This document shows, in pieces, positions 1 to 6,978 of a stretch of 11,784 bases of DNA (positions are counted from its first letter, which is position 1; every line of letters begins with the position of its first letter). A program made the position numbers and the translations under genes. The DNA is from an uncultured Elusimicrobium sp. (GTDB lineage Bacteria; Elusimicrobiota; Elusimicrobia; Elusimicrobiales; Elusimicrobiaceae), in contig CACXHA010000006.1 in NCBI GenBank assembly GCA_902767385.1, positions 1 through 11,784 of the forward strand. Direction: 5' to 3'. The notes under the pieces are model-generated. The model saw nothing but the letters and a program-made list of their open reading frames with translations, had not been told where the DNA came from and did not search any database.

Positions 1-600
1 CATAAGTCCTTTGCCGGGGAACACCGGGGCGTAAAACATAATGAACGCTTGGAGTTCCTGGGGGACAGCATCTTAGGTGCCATCGTTGCAGACTATATTT
101 ATAGTCAATGCCCGCATGATGAAGAGGGGGTGCTTTCTAAGATTAAGGCCAACTTAGTTTCGCGGCGCAACTTATATCTTTGGGGCAAAGAGTTAAACCT
201 GGGGCAATTTATGGCGCTAGGCCGGGGGGAACTTGCCACCGGCGGACGTGAGCGCGACAGCATTATTTCAAACGCCGTAGAAGCCGTTTTAGGCGCTATC
301 TATTTAGACGGTGGTTATGAGGCCGTTCGCGGTGTTATTTTACCCTGGGCCAAGACCCAAGAACTCACGCAAGACGCGCAAGATTTTAAGAGTGCCTTGC
401 AAGAATTTTTACAACAAAGCGGTCCCGCTGTGCCGGAATATGAAATTATCCAAACTGTCGGCCCGGAACACGACAAAACCTTTACCGTACGTGTGAGTTT
501 AAATGGTAAAGAGCTGGGCGCCGGCAAAGGCCACAACAAAAAACAGGCCGAACAAGCCGCTGCCCACCAAGCGTTAACAAATTTAAAAAACCGTAAATAA
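1..600 (+). CDS. rnc: Ribonuclease III (5' end outside window)
   Basis: Endoribonuclease that cleaves double-stranded RNA, as in rRNA precursor processing and mRNA turnover; cytoplasmic, Mg-dependent dimer. The frame is open from base 1, and the family signature NERLEFLGDS lies at window residues 14-23, ahead of any usable start, so the gene begins upstream. About 20-40 N-terminal residues are probably missing, judged from usual family length. The nuclease domain runs to about residue 115, with metal-site residues E15, E18, D22 and E94. The position usually Asp (E. coli D114) is Asn91 here. A double-stranded-RNA-binding domain follows at about 129-196 and ends in the typical NKKQAEQAAA helix. 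The stop is TAA, and the ankyrin gene starts 5 nt later, so the two are probably co-transcribed. The identification is secure; only the start is unseen. Confidence 0.97.
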   Translation, partial: HKSFAGEHRGVKHNERLEFLGDSILGAIVADYIYSQCPHDEEGVLSKIKANLVSRRNLYLWGKELNLGQFMALGRGELATGGRERDSIISNAVEAVLGAIYLDGGYEAVRGVILPWAKTQELTQDAQDFKSALQEFLQQSGPAVPEYEIIQTVGPEHDKTFTVRVSLNGKELGAGKGHNKKQAEQAAAHQALTNLKNRK

Positions 601-605
601 TTATT

Positions 606-2264
606 ATGCCAGCTCCCAGACCTAAAAAACATCATTCCTTACCCAAAATTCCCGTTGCGGCAGATAGTAAAGTAGCCAAAACGGTAGAAGCTGCTAAACA
701 AAAGCCGCTCAAAGTGATTGCTGTTTTAGCGGCAATCCCCGTAATTATTTTGCTAGCTTTTACGTTCAAAAGCAACTGGGTGCCTTTTAAGCCCTCTAAA
801 AAAAGCCCGGCTAAAATTGTACAAACCAAATCGCCTACTGAGTTAGCCGACGAAGCTACTGCTTTCTTGCAAAAGAAAGATACCAAAAGCTTTTTATCCA
901 TGCTTACCAGCCAAATTGCTGACGTAAACATTGTAAACAGCAAAGGCGATCCGCTCATTGTGGTGGCGGCTACGCTAGGCAATTACGGCGCAGTAGAAGA
1001 ACTTATTTTGTCCGGTGCCGACGTCAACAAACCCAACGCTTTTACCAAAGATACAGCTTTGCTACGCAGTTTATATAACGGGCACACCGATATTGCGCAA
1101 CGCCTAGTGTTTTCGGGCGCCAACATTAACGCCGTTAATAATTATAAACACTCTCCGCTTTATGTAGCTTTAGAGAAGAAAAACATCGCGCTGATTGATT
1201 TGTTTTTGACGAACGGTGTTAAAGAGGGTTTAAATTCAAATTATTTATTCCGTTCGGCGGCTACTAAAAATGAAACCGGTGTAATTGCCATGCTCAAAGG
1301 GGGAGTTAACCCCAATGTGGCTAATGAAAAAGGCAATACGCCGCTTATTATCTCGGCTTCGTTGGGGGATTTGGCCAGTGTGCAAGACTTGCTAGCGTAC
1401 CGGGCGGATTTAAACATGGCTAATAAAGACGGAAATACCGCTTTAATTTATGCGGCCCGCTACAACTATCCGCAAGTAATTAAAATGATGTTGCTACCGC
1501 AAACCATGCAAACCCCGCTGGATGTAAATGCACAAAATAAAGAGGGGGAAACCGCCTTGTACTGGGCGGCTGCCAAAGGAAATGTGGAAGTCGTCAAACG
1601 TTTGTTAGCGGCCGGTGCGGACCCGACGATAGCCGCCAAAAACGGGCTTGTTCCGGTGGCAGTAGCGCAGAAAAACGGGCGCACGCAGGTACTAGAGTGG
1701 TTTAATAAAGACATCCGCGAAGTTGAAAATGCCGTTATTGAGCAGGACAATGCTGCCATTTTAGCCAAGCAAAAAGAAGAAAACGCCAAAAATAAAAAAG
1801 ACGATATTTTTACGGCGGCAGCTAAAGGGGATCAGGCGCGCGTAGAAGAATTATTATTACAAGACCGGTTTGTACTTAAATCCAAAAATGCTCAAGGGCT
1901 CACGCCGTTTTTGATTGCGGTGTCTAACGGAAAAACGGCCCTAGTAGATTATTTGCTGGGGCAAGGGGCCACGTTGTTTGAGGCATCCTCTTCCGGCAAT
2001 GCCCTACATATTGCGGTGGCTAAAAAGAATTTACCTCTTTTAAAACACTTGGTAGCGCGCGCACGCAGAAACGGGCAGTTGGCTTTGATGTTAGAGTATA
2101 AGGTAAGCCCGGCTAAAAACGTACCGCCGCTTACGCCGCTGGGCTGGGCCGCACGCATGTGTAACAAAGAAATGTATGCTTATCTCGTGTCTATCGGTGC
2201 AAAGGAAGGGCTTGCCAATCAGGCCTATAGTCCGGTATCTTTACTTTCCAAATGTAGCAAGTAA
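606..2264 (+). CDS. Membrane-anchored ankyrin-repeat protein
   Basis: A 552-residue protein of unknown function built from ankyrin repeats, which are protein-binding scaffolds. The N-terminus is basic (PKKHH, KQKPLK) and is followed by one hydrophobic segment at about 36-54, suggesting a signal anchor with the repeat domain outside the cytoplasm (inference). After a Lys/Pro-rich linker, roughly eight ankyrin-like units cover about 113-366, with cues such as LILSGADVN, GNTPLIISASLGD, GNTALIYAARYN and GETALYWAAAKGN. A charged Lys/Glu linker at about 367-398 precedes a second block of three to four units at about 399-534. The start at 606 has no clear Shine-Dalgarno sequence and lies 5 nt past the rnc stop, so translation may be coupled to rnc. 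A terminator follows at once. The fold is clear, but the partner and function are not. The anchor could alternatively be an uncleaved signal for cytoplasmic-face attachment. Confidence 0.9.
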   Translation: MPAPRPKKHHSLPKIPVAADSKVAKTVEAAKQKPLKVIAVLAAIPVIILLAFTFKSNWVPFKPSKKSPAKIVQTKSPTELADEATAFLQKKDTKSFLSMLTSQIADVNIVNSKGDPLIVVAATLGNYGAVEELILSGADVNKPNAFTKDTALLRSLYNGHTDIAQRLVFSGANINAVNNYKHSPLYVALEKKNIALIDLFLTNGVKEGLNSNYLFRSAATKNETGVIAMLKGGVNPNVANEKGNTPLIISASLGDLASVQDLLAYRADLNMANKDGNTALIYAARYNYPQVIKMMLLPQTMQTPLDVNAQNKEGETALYWAAAKGNVEVVKRLLAAGADPTIAAKNGLVPVAVAQKNGRTQVLEWFNKDIREVENAVIEQDNAAILAKQKEENAKNKKDDIFTAAAKGDQARVEELLLQDRFVLKSKNAQGLTPFLIAVSNGKTALVDYLLGQGATLFEASSSGNALHIAVAKKNLPLLKHLVARARRNGQLALMLEYKVSPAKNVPPLTPLGWAARMCNKEMYAYLVSIGAKEGLANQAYSPVSLLSKCSK

Positions 2265-2280
2265 TTTAGTTTTTCAAAAA

Positions 2281-2305
2281 GACCCCGGGCTTTGCGCCCG
2301 GGGTC
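2281..2305. terminator. Bidirectional intrinsic terminator
   Basis: A perfect 10-bp stem, GACCCCGGGC (2281-2290) with GCCCGGGGTC (2296-2305), encloses a 5-nt loop. An A-run (aaaaa) lies on the left and a T-rich tract (attttattta) on the right, so it can stop transcription from both directions. It sits between the convergent ankyrin (+) and nitroreductase (-) genes, and its right tract runs into the nitroreductase stop codon. Confidence 0.93.
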
Positions 2306-2308
2306 ATT

Positions 2309-2860
2309 TTATTTATAACGGTTATAACTGACAATGTCTTCCAACTTGTGGCGCCTGTGTAAACGGGAAGGTGTCACGTTGGCGGCCGGATAACCTACGG
2401 CAATTACGTGCTCTATTTTTTTGCTTTTAGGCAATTTAAAAAACTTAGCGGCTTTGGGAGCATTTAGCCACCCCAACCAGCACGTACCTAACCCTAGTTC
2501 CCACGCGCGCAGTACAAAATGTTCGCCGGAAATTCCCTGGTCCACCAGAAAAAATTCCGTATTTCTAAACCAGTTCCCGATGCAGGCAGTAAAATTGCCC
2601 CGGTCGGATACCACCGCCACTAATACGGGGGCTTTTGCTGCCCATGCGGTCATGCTATACATCCCGCTAAACGCTTCCTGGCAGAAGGCATCTTTTACCT
2701 TGGGGTCATCAATCACGATGTAGTGCCAAGGTTGGGAATTACACGCCGATGGCGCCAACCGGGCCGCTTCTAAACATTGGTTGATTTTTTCCCGTTCCAC
2801 GGGCTTTTCGGCAAATTTACGTACGCTAAAACGTGTTTCAATCGCAGTTTTTACGTCCAT
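2309..2860 (-). CDS. Nitroreductase family FMN-dependent oxidoreductase
   Basis: A small flavoprotein of the nitroreductase superfamily, predicted to be a cytoplasmic homodimer binding FMN and using NAD(P)H; the natural substrate is unknown. At 183 residues from the preferred start it is at the short end of the family. Family marks are the N-terminal R-F-S-V-R-K-F FMN-phosphate motif (10-16), APSACNSQPWHY (about 36-47), the helix QGISGEHFVLRAWELGLG (108-125) with CWLGWL, and a late GYP turn. Two in-frame ATGs exist. The upstream one (2866) directly abuts the ribosome site AGGGGG (2872-2867), while the second (2860) lies a proper 6 nt from it, so I chose 2860; using 2866 would add Met-Asn. The gene is monocistronic, divergent from dapF, with its own promoter and terminator. 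Confidence 0.92.
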   Translation of the reverse strand: MDVKTAIETRFSVRKFAEKPVEREKINQCLEAARLAPSACNSQPWHYIVIDDPKVKDAFCQEAFSGMYSMTAWAAKAPVLVAVVSDRGNFTACIGNWFRNTEFFLVDQGISGEHFVLRAWELGLGTCWLGWLNAPKAAKFFKLPKSKKIEHVIAVGYPAANVTPSRLHRRHKLEDIVSYNRYK

Positions 2861-2883
2861 ATTCATCCCCCTAAAAGAGTAAG

Positions 2884-2914
2884 TTAAAAATAGTGTAGCA
2901 AATTATTATAAAAT
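2884..2914 (+). promoter_or_regulatory. Putative promoter of dapF-dapL, near-leaderless
   Basis: A weak -35 (TTAAAA, 2884-2889), a 17-nt spacer and a -10 TATAAA (2907-2912), or alternatively TAAAAT (2909-2914), end 6-8 nt before the dapF ATG at 2921. Transcription would begin at or within a few bases of the start codon, which fits the lack of any Shine-Dalgarno sequence. The region is AT-rich throughout, so the exact boxes are uncertain. It overlaps the divergent nitroreductase promoter. Confidence 0.4.
2892..2900 (-). promoter_or_regulatory. Extended -10 promoter of the nitroreductase gene
   Basis: Read on the minus strand this is TGCTACACT, a TGn extended -10 with hexamer TACACT at 2897-2892. 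Transcription would start near 2885, giving a leader of about 20-25 nt that carries the AGGGGG ribosome site. No good -35 was seen. The same core, AATTTGCTACA, precedes the pilin gene at 4937-4947, which supports it as a real promoter element. Confidence 0.55.
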
Positions 2915-2920
2915 AAGAAT

Positions 2921-3712
2921 ATGCATTTTTTTAAATATAACGGACTGGGAAATGATTTTGTTTTTTTGGACGGGGATACCGCGCAAGCCGTAAAGGATCC
3001 GTTCTCTTTGGCACGCCGCTTGTGTGACCGCCGCCGCGGGATTGGGGCCGACGGACTTGTTTTATTGTTGCCGTCTCAAACTGCGGACGTGCGTATGCGT
3101 ATCATTAATAGCGACGGTAGCGAGGCCGAGATGTGCGGCAATGCTTCGCGCTGTGTGCCGTTGCATTTACTCGCGCAAGGGATTACTTCCAACACACAAA
3201 TTACGTTGGAAACATTAGCCGGTCTTATCCAAACCGAAGTAACCGACGTTTCTAAAGGCCTGGTGCGTGTAAACATGGGCCGTCCGCGTGATATTGTGCC
3301 CCACTTGGAAGTAAAATTAGCTTCTCAAACGTGGGCGGGCACAAAAGTTTCTATGGGCAACCCGCACTTTGTGGTGATAGTGGAAGACGTGGAAGAATTT
3401 CCGGTGGCGGAGCTGGGCCCTGTGTTGGAAACGCACCCGCTTTTTCCGCAAAAAACCAACGTGGAATTTGTGCAAATTTTAGATAAAAACACCGTACGCA
3501 TGCGCGTGTGGGAGCGCGGTGTAGGCATTACCCAGGCGTGCGGAACCGGCGCGTGTGCTACGGCGGCCGCATGCATCTTAAAAGGGCTTACCAGTCCGCA
3601 AGTTATTATCAAATTAGATGGCGGAGATTTATGCATTGAGTGGCCGGAAAAAACCGATATTTTTATGACAGGTCCGGCTCACCAAGTGTTTGAGGGGGAA
3701 ATTGTTTTATGA
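2921..3712 (+). CDS. dapF: Diaminopimelate epimerase
   Basis: Interconverts LL- and meso-diaminopimelate, giving the meso-DAP used for peptidoglycan cross-links and as lysine precursor; cofactor-independent cytoplasmic enzyme. At 263 residues it is near usual family length. It opens with the family hallmark FFKYNGLGNDF (3-13, Asn11). The two catalytic cysteines are Cys72 in MCGNASRC and Cys207 in ACGTGACA. Substrate-binding residues include N63 (INSDGSE), N147 (MGNPHF), N180 (TNVEFV) and E198-R199. The first cysteine loop reads GNAS rather than the commoner GNGxR, and the Glu often found just before the second cysteine motif is Ile203; both look like family variation, not inactivation. No Shine-Dalgarno sequence precedes the ATG. 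The stop overlaps the dapL start (ATGA), so the two are translationally coupled. Confidence 0.97.
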   Translation: MHFFKYNGLGNDFVFLDGDTAQAVKDPFSLARRLCDRRRGIGADGLVLLLPSQTADVRMRIINSDGSEAEMCGNASRCVPLHLLAQGITSNTQITLETLAGLIQTEVTDVSKGLVRVNMGRPRDIVPHLEVKLASQTWAGTKVSMGNPHFVVIVEDVEEFPVAELGPVLETHPLFPQKTNVEFVQILDKNTVRMRVWERGVGITQACGTGACATAAACILKGLTSPQVIIKLDGGDLCIEWPEKTDIFMTGPAHQVFEGEIVL

Positions 3713-4938
3713 CGTGTTTAAATGCCCATTATTTAAAATTACAAGGCAGTTATTTATTTTCCACAATTGCCAAGCGTGTGCGCGAATATAAGGAGGCGCA
3801 CCCACAAGCAGAGGTTATCAGCTTAGGCATTGGGGACGTAAGTCAACCGCTCGTTCCGGCCGTAGTAGACGCGCTACAAAAAGCGTCGTTAGAAATGGGG
3901 CAGGCCGAAACGTTTCACGGGTACGGCCCCGAACAAGGCTACGCTTTTTTGCGTGAGGCTATTGCCCAGCACGATTATCAGGCCCGTAACATAGACATTG
4001 CTGCCGACGAAATTTTTGTAAGTGACGGCGCCAAAAGTGACGTGGCTAATTTCCAGGAACTTTTTGCGCAAGACAGCGTGGTCGCTCTGCAAGACCCAGT
4101 GTACCCGGTCTATTTAGATACGAATGTTATGGCGGGGCGCACGACGGAATTTGCCAACGGGCGTTACGGAAAAATTGTGTATTTACCGTGTACGCAAGAA
4201 AATAATTTTGCGGCGCAACTGCCCAACGAGCACGCAGATATTATTTACTTATGTTCGCCCAATAATCCCACCGGAACAGCCCTTACTAAAGCCCAACTTA
4301 AAGTGTGGGTGGCTTATGCGCTTGAGCATAAAAGTATTATTTTGTTTGACTCGGCGTATGAAGCTTATATTACAGAACCGGAAGTTGCACATTCCATTTA
4401 TGAAATTGCCGGGGCCGAAAAAGTGGCGGTGGAGTTCCGTTCGTTTTCCAAAACGGCAGGTTTTACCGGCACGCGCTGTGCGTACACCGTTGTTCCCAAA
4501 GCGTTACAGGTGTATGATAAGGCCGGGCACGCACACGCATTAAATGCGTTGTGGTTGAGAAGACAAACAACTAAATTTAACGGAGTCCCCTATATTATCC
4601 AACGCGGGGCCGAGGCCGTTTATACGCCGCAAGGCCAAGCGCAAATTAAAGAAATAATTGTCCTATACCAACAAAACGCACAGGTAATTTTACGCGCGCT
4701 ACATCAAGCGGGGCTTACCGCGTTTGGTGGTCAAAATGCGCCGTATATTTGGCTTAAAACGCCGAACGGTATGGCTTCCTGGGATTTCTTTGACAAGTTA
4801 TTAAACCAAGCGCAAGTAGTAGGCACGCCTGGGGTTGGGTTTGGCCTTTGCGGGGAAGGATTTTTCCGCTTGACCGCGTTTAATACGCCGCAACTTACGC
4901 AGCAAGCAGCACAACGCCTTACGCGGTTATCTTTGTAA
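3709..4938 (+). CDS. dapL: LL-diaminopimelate aminotransferase
   Basis: A PLP-dependent class I/II aminotransferase that converts tetrahydrodipicolinate directly to LL-diaminopimelate using glutamate, replacing the succinylase or acetylase steps of other lysine pathways. This route is known from plants, Chlamydia and several bacterial phyla. The 409 residues match family length. Visible landmarks are LGIGDVSQPL (39-48), FHGYGPEQGY (69-78), SDGAKSD (105-111), SPNNPTG (183-189, Asn186), FDSAYEAY (213-220), the Schiff-base Lys248 in SFSKTAGFTGTRCAY, and substrate-carboxylate Arg387. The start overlaps the dapF stop by 4 nt, with a GAGGGG ribosome site inside the end of dapF. The product feeds DapF, so the pair carries out two consecutive steps. 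No terminator separates it from the pilin gene 28 nt downstream. Confidence 0.96.
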   Translation: MTCLNAHYLKLQGSYLFSTIAKRVREYKEAHPQAEVISLGIGDVSQPLVPAVVDALQKASLEMGQAETFHGYGPEQGYAFLREAIAQHDYQARNIDIAADEIFVSDGAKSDVANFQELFAQDSVVALQDPVYPVYLDTNVMAGRTTEFANGRYGKIVYLPCTQENNFAAQLPNEHADIIYLCSPNNPTGTALTKAQLKVWVAYALEHKSIILFDSAYEAYITEPEVAHSIYEIAGAEKVAVEFRSFSKTAGFTGTRCAYTVVPKALQVYDKAGHAHALNALWLRRQTTKFNGVPYIIQRGAEAVYTPQGQAQIKEIIVLYQQNAQVILRALHQAGLTAFGGQNAPYIWLKTPNGMASWDFFDKLLNQAQVVGTPGVGFGLCGEGFFRLTAFNTPQLTQQAAQRLTRLSL

Positions 4939-4940
4939 TT

Positions 4941-4949
4941 TGCTACAAT
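4941..4949 (+). promoter_or_regulatory. Extended -10 promoter of the pilin gene
   Basis: TGCTACAAT is a TGn extended -10 with hexamer TACAAT (4944-4949), lying just past the dapL stop. A start near 4956 would leave a leader of about 11 nt containing the GGGAGGA ribosome site (4957-4963) directly before the ATG at 4967. No convincing -35 was seen. It would let the pilin be expressed independently of dapFL. Confidence 0.5.
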
Positions 4950-4966
4950 GTGGACAGGGAGGAATT

Positions 4967-5449
4967 ATGAATAGACATGGATTTACTTTAATAGAAGTGC
5001 TAACGGTAGTTATTATTATTGGAGTGTTGGTATCGGTGGCATTGCCCATGTACACTCGTGCGGTGGAGCGTTCCCGCGCGACGGAGGCAATGGCTTCTAT
5101 TAAAGCACTTAATGACGGCATCTACGCTTATTACGCAGATAAAGATGTGTGCCCGAATAGTTTTAAAAAATTGATAGTTTCGTTACCGGGCGCAAGTGAA
5201 AACGGTTCTAGCGTAACCAGTAAGTATTTTGTGTTTACCATGCCCACCACCACTCCTTCCGTGCCGGGAACAAGTTGTCACGGGGTATTAGCTACGCGCC
5301 GAGGAAACAGCTATAGCTATACACTGTGGAATCCGTATGTTTCTCAAGGGGGCAAAGCACTTGCCTTACAATGTGATGCTTCTGGTGACAAAAATATTGC
5401 TATTTGTGAATCATTAGGATTGTACCACGCAGCGTCTGCTCAAGAGTAA
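4967..5449 (+). CDS. Type IV pilin / pseudopilin-like protein
   Basis: A 160-residue prepilin with a class III signal: MNRHG then FTLIEV, so prepilin peptidase should cut after Gly5 and leave N-methylated Phe with Glu at mature +5. The hydrophobic stretch at about 8-27 is the assembly helix and temporary inner-membrane anchor. The globular part has four cysteines (62, 104, 136, 147); the last two, in LQCD and AICESLGLY, probably form the C-terminal disulfide loop typical of pilins. I chose ATG 4967 over an upstream in-frame TTG (4940) because the strong GGGAGGA site sits 3 nt before it and the signal peptide is then canonical. No pilus assembly gene lies nearby, so it is an orphan. It could form a type IV pilus or a type II secretion pseudopilus; sequence alone does not decide. 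Confidence 0.93.
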   Translation: MNRHGFTLIEVLTVVIIIGVLVSVALPMYTRAVERSRATEAMASIKALNDGIYAYYADKDVCPNSFKKLIVSLPGASENGSSVTSKYFVFTMPTTTPSVPGTSCHGVLATRRGNSYSYTLWNPYVSQGGKALALQCDASGDKNIAICESLGLYHAASAQE

Positions 5450-5464
5450 GTGTTTGTAAAATTT

Positions 5465-5493
5465 AAAAGCCCCGCTTACCGGCGGGGCTTTTT
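5465..5493. terminator. Bidirectional intrinsic terminator
   Basis: The stem AGCCCCGC (5468-5475) with GCGGGGCT (5482-5489) and loop TTACCG is extended by flanking A-T pairs, with aaaa on the left and ttttt on the right. It lies between the convergent pilin (+) and SPFH (-) genes and serves both. Confidence 0.92.
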
Positions 5494-5508
5494 AGTGGCC
5501 TAAAACTA

Positions 5509-6525
5509 CTATTGTTTAGCCGGGGCACCGCCGGTTAAGTCTTTTAGCGCGGCTACCGCGCCCAGTACATTGGATGCTTCATATGGCATATAGATAATTT
5601 TATTATCTTTGCCTTCGGTCATTTTTTCAAGCGCTTCAATGTATTTCATGGAAATCATGTAGCTAGCCGGGTTCGAAGATTGTGCCACCGTACCGGCTAC
5701 AATTTTAACGGCTTCGGCCTCGGCCTGTGCTACTTTAATTTTAGCTTCGGCTTGTCCTTCGGCTTCTAAAATAGCGGCCTGTTTCATACCTTCGGCTTTT
5801 TTAATTTCCGATTCGCGGATAGCTTCGGCTTTTAAAATTTGGGCTTTTTTGGTACCTTCGGCCTCAGTAACCATGGCACGGCGGTCGCGTTCGGCTTTCA
5901 TCTGCTTTTCCATGGCTTCTTGGATGGCGGCGGGGGGAGTAATGTCTTGCAATTCCACGCGTGTTACTTTTACGCCCCATTTATCAGTGGCGGTATCCAA
6001 AATATCACGAAGTCGCGTGTTAATCGTCTCGCGCGATGTTAAGGTTTGGTCTAGGTCCATTTCGCCGATTAAGTTACGCAAGGTAGTCTGCGTGAGTTTT
6101 TCAATGGCGGTCGGCAAAGATTCCACTTTGTACGCTGCGTCTTGCGGGTTGGTGATTTGAAAGTACAACAGCGCGTTAATTTGAATCCCTACATTATCGC
6201 GCGTAATTACATTTTGGCGCGGGAAGTCATAGACGGTTTCACGCATATCTACCACGTCGCGGTATTCGGTGTAGGGGATAGAGCGGCTGCGGCCTGTGCC
6301 GTCAATATATTCGCGGCTGCTGCGCCATTCCATACGGTGGGGTTTATCCATAATTGGGATAATCCAGTTAATACCGGGGGTTAAAATTTGGTGCAGTTTT
6401 CCAAAGCGTTCAATAATCACGCATTGCCCTTGTTTTACAATCATAATGCCTTTAAAAATCATTACAATAATGAAAAAGGCAAATACCCCTAAAAACATCA
6501 GTCCTATTCCGGCAGTTTCTTCCAT
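5509..6525 (-). CDS. qmcA: SPFH/stomatin-like membrane protein (QmcA family)
   Basis: A 338-residue Band 7/SPFH protein, of the family that oligomerises on the inner membrane and organises microdomains or regulates membrane proteases. One N-terminal hydrophobic segment at about 8-28 is followed by the SPFH domain (about 30-195), including IVKQGQCVIIERFGKL, LTPGINWIIP, the RDNVGIQINALLYFQI strand and the VELQDITPP turn typical of stomatin and QmcA. Residues about 200-285 form a long Ala/Glu/Lys coiled coil with repeated KAE and EAEG units, then a conserved C-terminal end (YIEALEKM, IIYMPYEAS). The start has an AGGAG site 6 nt upstream. It lies 18 nt after nfeD in the same direction, the usual partnership. 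HflK/HflC are relatives, but the lone copy and the NfeD neighbour favour the QmcA/stomatin group. Confidence 0.94.
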   Translation of the reverse strand: MEETAGIGLMFLGVFAFFIIVMIFKGIMIVKQGQCVIIERFGKLHQILTPGINWIIPIMDKPHRMEWRSSREYIDGTGRSRSIPYTEYRDVVDMRETVYDFPRQNVITRDNVGIQINALLYFQITNPQDAAYKVESLPTAIEKLTQTTLRNLIGEMDLDQTLTSRETINTRLRDILDTATDKWGVKVTRVELQDITPPAAIQEAMEKQMKAERDRRAMVTEAEGTKKAQILKAEAIRESEIKKAEGMKQAAILEAEGQAEAKIKVAQAEAEAVKIVAGTVAQSSNPASYMISMKYIEALEKMTEGKDNKIIYMPYEASNVLGAVAALKDLTGGAPAKQ

Positions 6526-6543
6526 AATTGGCTCCTTTTTAAT

Positions 6544-6969
6544 TTATTTTTCTTTTACAAAAAGTGTTACCCCATTTAATTTTTCAACGGTGCAGGGTGT
6601 TCCTTTGGCAAGCGGTTTGGCCGCGGTTGCTTTCCAACTTTCACCGTTAACAAGCACGCGCCCGGCGTCTTGCAGCGGGTCAATATCCACTTCTACGACG
6701 GCTTGTTTGCCAATGACATCTTCGGCCGGCGTTTTCATTTCTTTGGTTTTTGCGTAGAGATGTTTTAAGGCCAAGGGGCGCACTCCCAACCAGCTGGCAA
6801 GCGCGACTACGATAAATACAGCAATTTGTAACCCTAACGCGCCGCCGATCCAAGAAGTTACGGCCGCGCCCAAAAGTCCTAGCCCCACACACGTGAGTGA
6901 AAATTCCATCGTAAACAATTCACCCACAAAACACCCCAGGGCAATGAGCAAATAGAGGTATGCGTTCAT
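6544..6969 (-). CDS. NfeD-like membrane protein
   Basis: A 141-residue protein of the short NfeD type (YbbJ-like), lacking the ClpP-like protease domain of long NfeD. Two to three hydrophobic segments occupy about 4-68 (the LYLLIALGCFVGELF, LLGAAVTSWIGG and IAVFIVVALASWLGV regions). The C-terminal part, about 82-141, fits the NfeD OB-fold domain, with VIGKQAVVEVDIDP, GRVLVNGESWKA and a final VEKLNGVTLFVKE strand. It is expected to pair with the SPFH protein encoded immediately downstream; known NfeD/stomatin pairs support this. A clear AGGAGA ribosome site precedes the ATG. It follows the SirB1-like gene by 9 nt, so the three genes look like one operon. Confidence 0.92.
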   Translation of the reverse strand: MNAYLYLLIALGCFVGELFTMEFSLTCVGLGLLGAAVTSWIGGALGLQIAVFIVVALASWLGVRPLALKHLYAKTKEMKTPAEDVIGKQAVVEVDIDPLQDAGRVLVNGESWKATAAKPLAKGTPCTVEKLNGVTLFVKEK

Positions 6970-6978
6970 AATTTTCTC

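Noticed and set aside
49..600. RNase III starting at an internal TTG (position 49)
   Set aside because: That start would cut off the invariant NER of the NERLEFLGDS signature, which is encoded in frame just before it. The gene clearly continues upstream of base 1.
4940..5449. Longer pilin starting at TTG 4940
   Set aside because: It would put nine residues before a perfect prepilin leader, and its codons overlap the promoter and ribosome site. ATG 4967 has GGGAGGA just upstream.
5700..5880. Repeated cttcggc-like motif that looks like a short tandem repeat
   Set aside because: Explained by repeated Lys-Ala-Glu / Glu-Ala-Glu-Gly codons in the coiled coil of the SPFH protein. Spacing is irregular, so it is not a CRISPR or satellite.
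5849..6160. 103-residue plus-strand frame opposite the SPFH gene
   Set aside because: Antisense shadow of the coiled-coil and SPFH coding sequence. No ribosome site and no recognisable domain; the opposite strand is clearly the real gene.
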